Shown here piece by piece: positions 5,262 to 5,697 of a DNA stretch of 5,697 bases. The notes below the pieces were generated by a model. It did no database searches, had not been told where the DNA came from, and saw nothing but the letters and a program-made list of their open reading frames with translations. The position numbers were made by a program, and so were the translations under genes. Origin of the DNA: an uncultured Methanomicrobiales archaeon (GTDB taxonomy: Archaea > Thermoplasmatota > Thermoplasmata > Methanomassiliicoccales > Methanomethylophilaceae). The stretch is from positions 1-5,697 of the forward strand of contig CALAVG010000205.1 of NCBI GenBank assembly GCA_937892275.1, given 5' to 3'. Each line of letters starts with the position of its first letter. Position 1 is the stretch's first letter.

Positions 5262-5697
5262 ATGGTAGACGAGAAGGCAATCCAAGCGGCACAGGAGAGA
5301 TTCGGTGCCCTTCTCAGAAAACAGTTGGAGAGGGTCGAGGTGCTCAAGAACGAGCCCGACTGGACCGACTACTCCAAACTCGACAAGCTCATCATCGGAG
5401 TGTGCGGAGGGGACGGAATCGGACCCTACATCTGCGCATCCGCCCAGAAGGTCATGGAGACACTGCTTGCCGACAAGATCAAGGCAGGCAAGGTCGAGAT
5501 CAGACAGATCGACGGACTTACCATCGAGAGGCGCGTCGAGGTCATGAAGGCCATACCGGACGACACACTGGCCGCACTCAAGGAATGTCACGTCATCCTC
5601 AAGGGGCCCACGACCACACCCAAGAAGGGAGACCCCTGGCCGAACATCGAGAGCGCCAACGTCGCCATGAGGAAGGAGCTCGACCTCTTCGCCAACG
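5262..5697 (+). CDS. Isocitrate/isopropylmalate-family dehydrogenase, N-terminal part (runs off right edge)
   Basis: This frame is open from ATG at 5262-5264 to the window edge, giving 145 residues plus one base. Residues 42-55 (KLIIGVCGGDGIGP) carry the family's N-terminal strand and GDGIGP loop. KGPTTTP (114-120) and SANVAMRKELDLFAN (131-145) form the substrate-binding segment. Ser131, Asn133 and Arg137 fit the S-x-N-x-x-x-R pattern of isocitrate dehydrogenases (E. coli Ser113, Asn115, Arg119) better than isopropylmalate dehydrogenase. The likely reaction is oxidative decarboxylation of isocitrate to 2-oxoglutarate, supplying glutamate synthesis; the cofactor is not visible. About 40 charged, helical-looking residues precede the core, longer than in many relatives. 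The start is supported by the promoter just upstream; no Shine-Dalgarno is seen. It is divergent from the MMPL gene. The C-terminal two thirds are missing, so the exact substrate stays open. Confidence 0.85.
   Translation, partial: MVDEKAIQAAQERFGALLRKQLERVEVLKNEPDWTDYSKLDKLIIGVCGGDGIGPYICASAQKVMETLLADKIKAGKVEIRQIDGLTIERRVEVMKAIPDDTLAALKECHVILKGPTTTPKKGDPWPNIESANVAMRKELDLFAN

Noticed and set aside
5229..5591. 120-codon minus-strand frame opposite the dehydrogenase
   Set aside because: It overlaps the conserved GDGIGP and KGPTTTP coding region and the promoter of the plus-strand gene, and its product has no recognisable features.
1..5697. Novel multi-gene system, mobile element, CRISPR array or RNA gene
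   Set aside because: Every long stretch is explained by recognised protein families or short intergenic regions. No repeat array, terminal inverted repeats, transposase, tRNA-like fold or rRNA segment was seen.

Overview
The window looks archaeal. The most likely source is a methanogen-type Thermoplasmatota such as a gut or rumen Methanomassiliicoccales relative, but that placement is an inference. It rests on TATA-like boxes close to start codons, two genes with no Shine-Dalgarno in front of them (leaderless-type starts), four of four visible stop codons being TGA, and the style of the proteins. No rRNA, tRNA, CRISPR array or mobile element is visible.

Layout from left to right. (1) 1-101, plus strand: the last 32 codons of an unidentified protein ending in an Asn/Tyr/Gly-rich low-complexity tail. 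(2) 140-787, minus strand: a YigZ/IMPACT-family protein, convergent with gene 1. (3) 824-2338, minus strand: a PutP-type sodium/proline symporter, 36 nt upstream of yigZ and probably co-transcribed with it. A 7-bp hairpin with a UUCG tetraloop lies in the gap between them. (4) 2339-2451: a 113-bp gap holding a terminator for the upstream transporter gene and the putP promoter, which overlap each other. (5) 2452-5151, minus strand: a large RND-superfamily MMPL (HAE3-like) transporter. (6) 5152-5261: a 110-bp divergent promoter region with two palindromes. (7) 5262 to the right edge, plus strand: the N-terminal 145 residues of an isocitrate/isopropylmalate-family dehydrogenase, most like isocitrate dehydrogenase in its substrate loop.

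How the genes relate: two secondary transporters (Na+-coupled uptake and proton-driven export), a conserved housekeeping protein and a central-carbon enzyme sit side by side. Only putP-yigZ looks like an operon. The rest seems to be ordinary chromosomal neighbourhood, and I see no new defence, mobile or biosynthetic system. The most interesting material is regulatory. The putP and dehydrogenase promoters share the same 11-base core (CCCTTTTTATC) followed by an inverted GATAA(A)GG half. A perfect 10-bp palindrome lies just in front of the MMPL start, and a UUCG hairpin sits where the yigZ ribosome-binding site would be expected.
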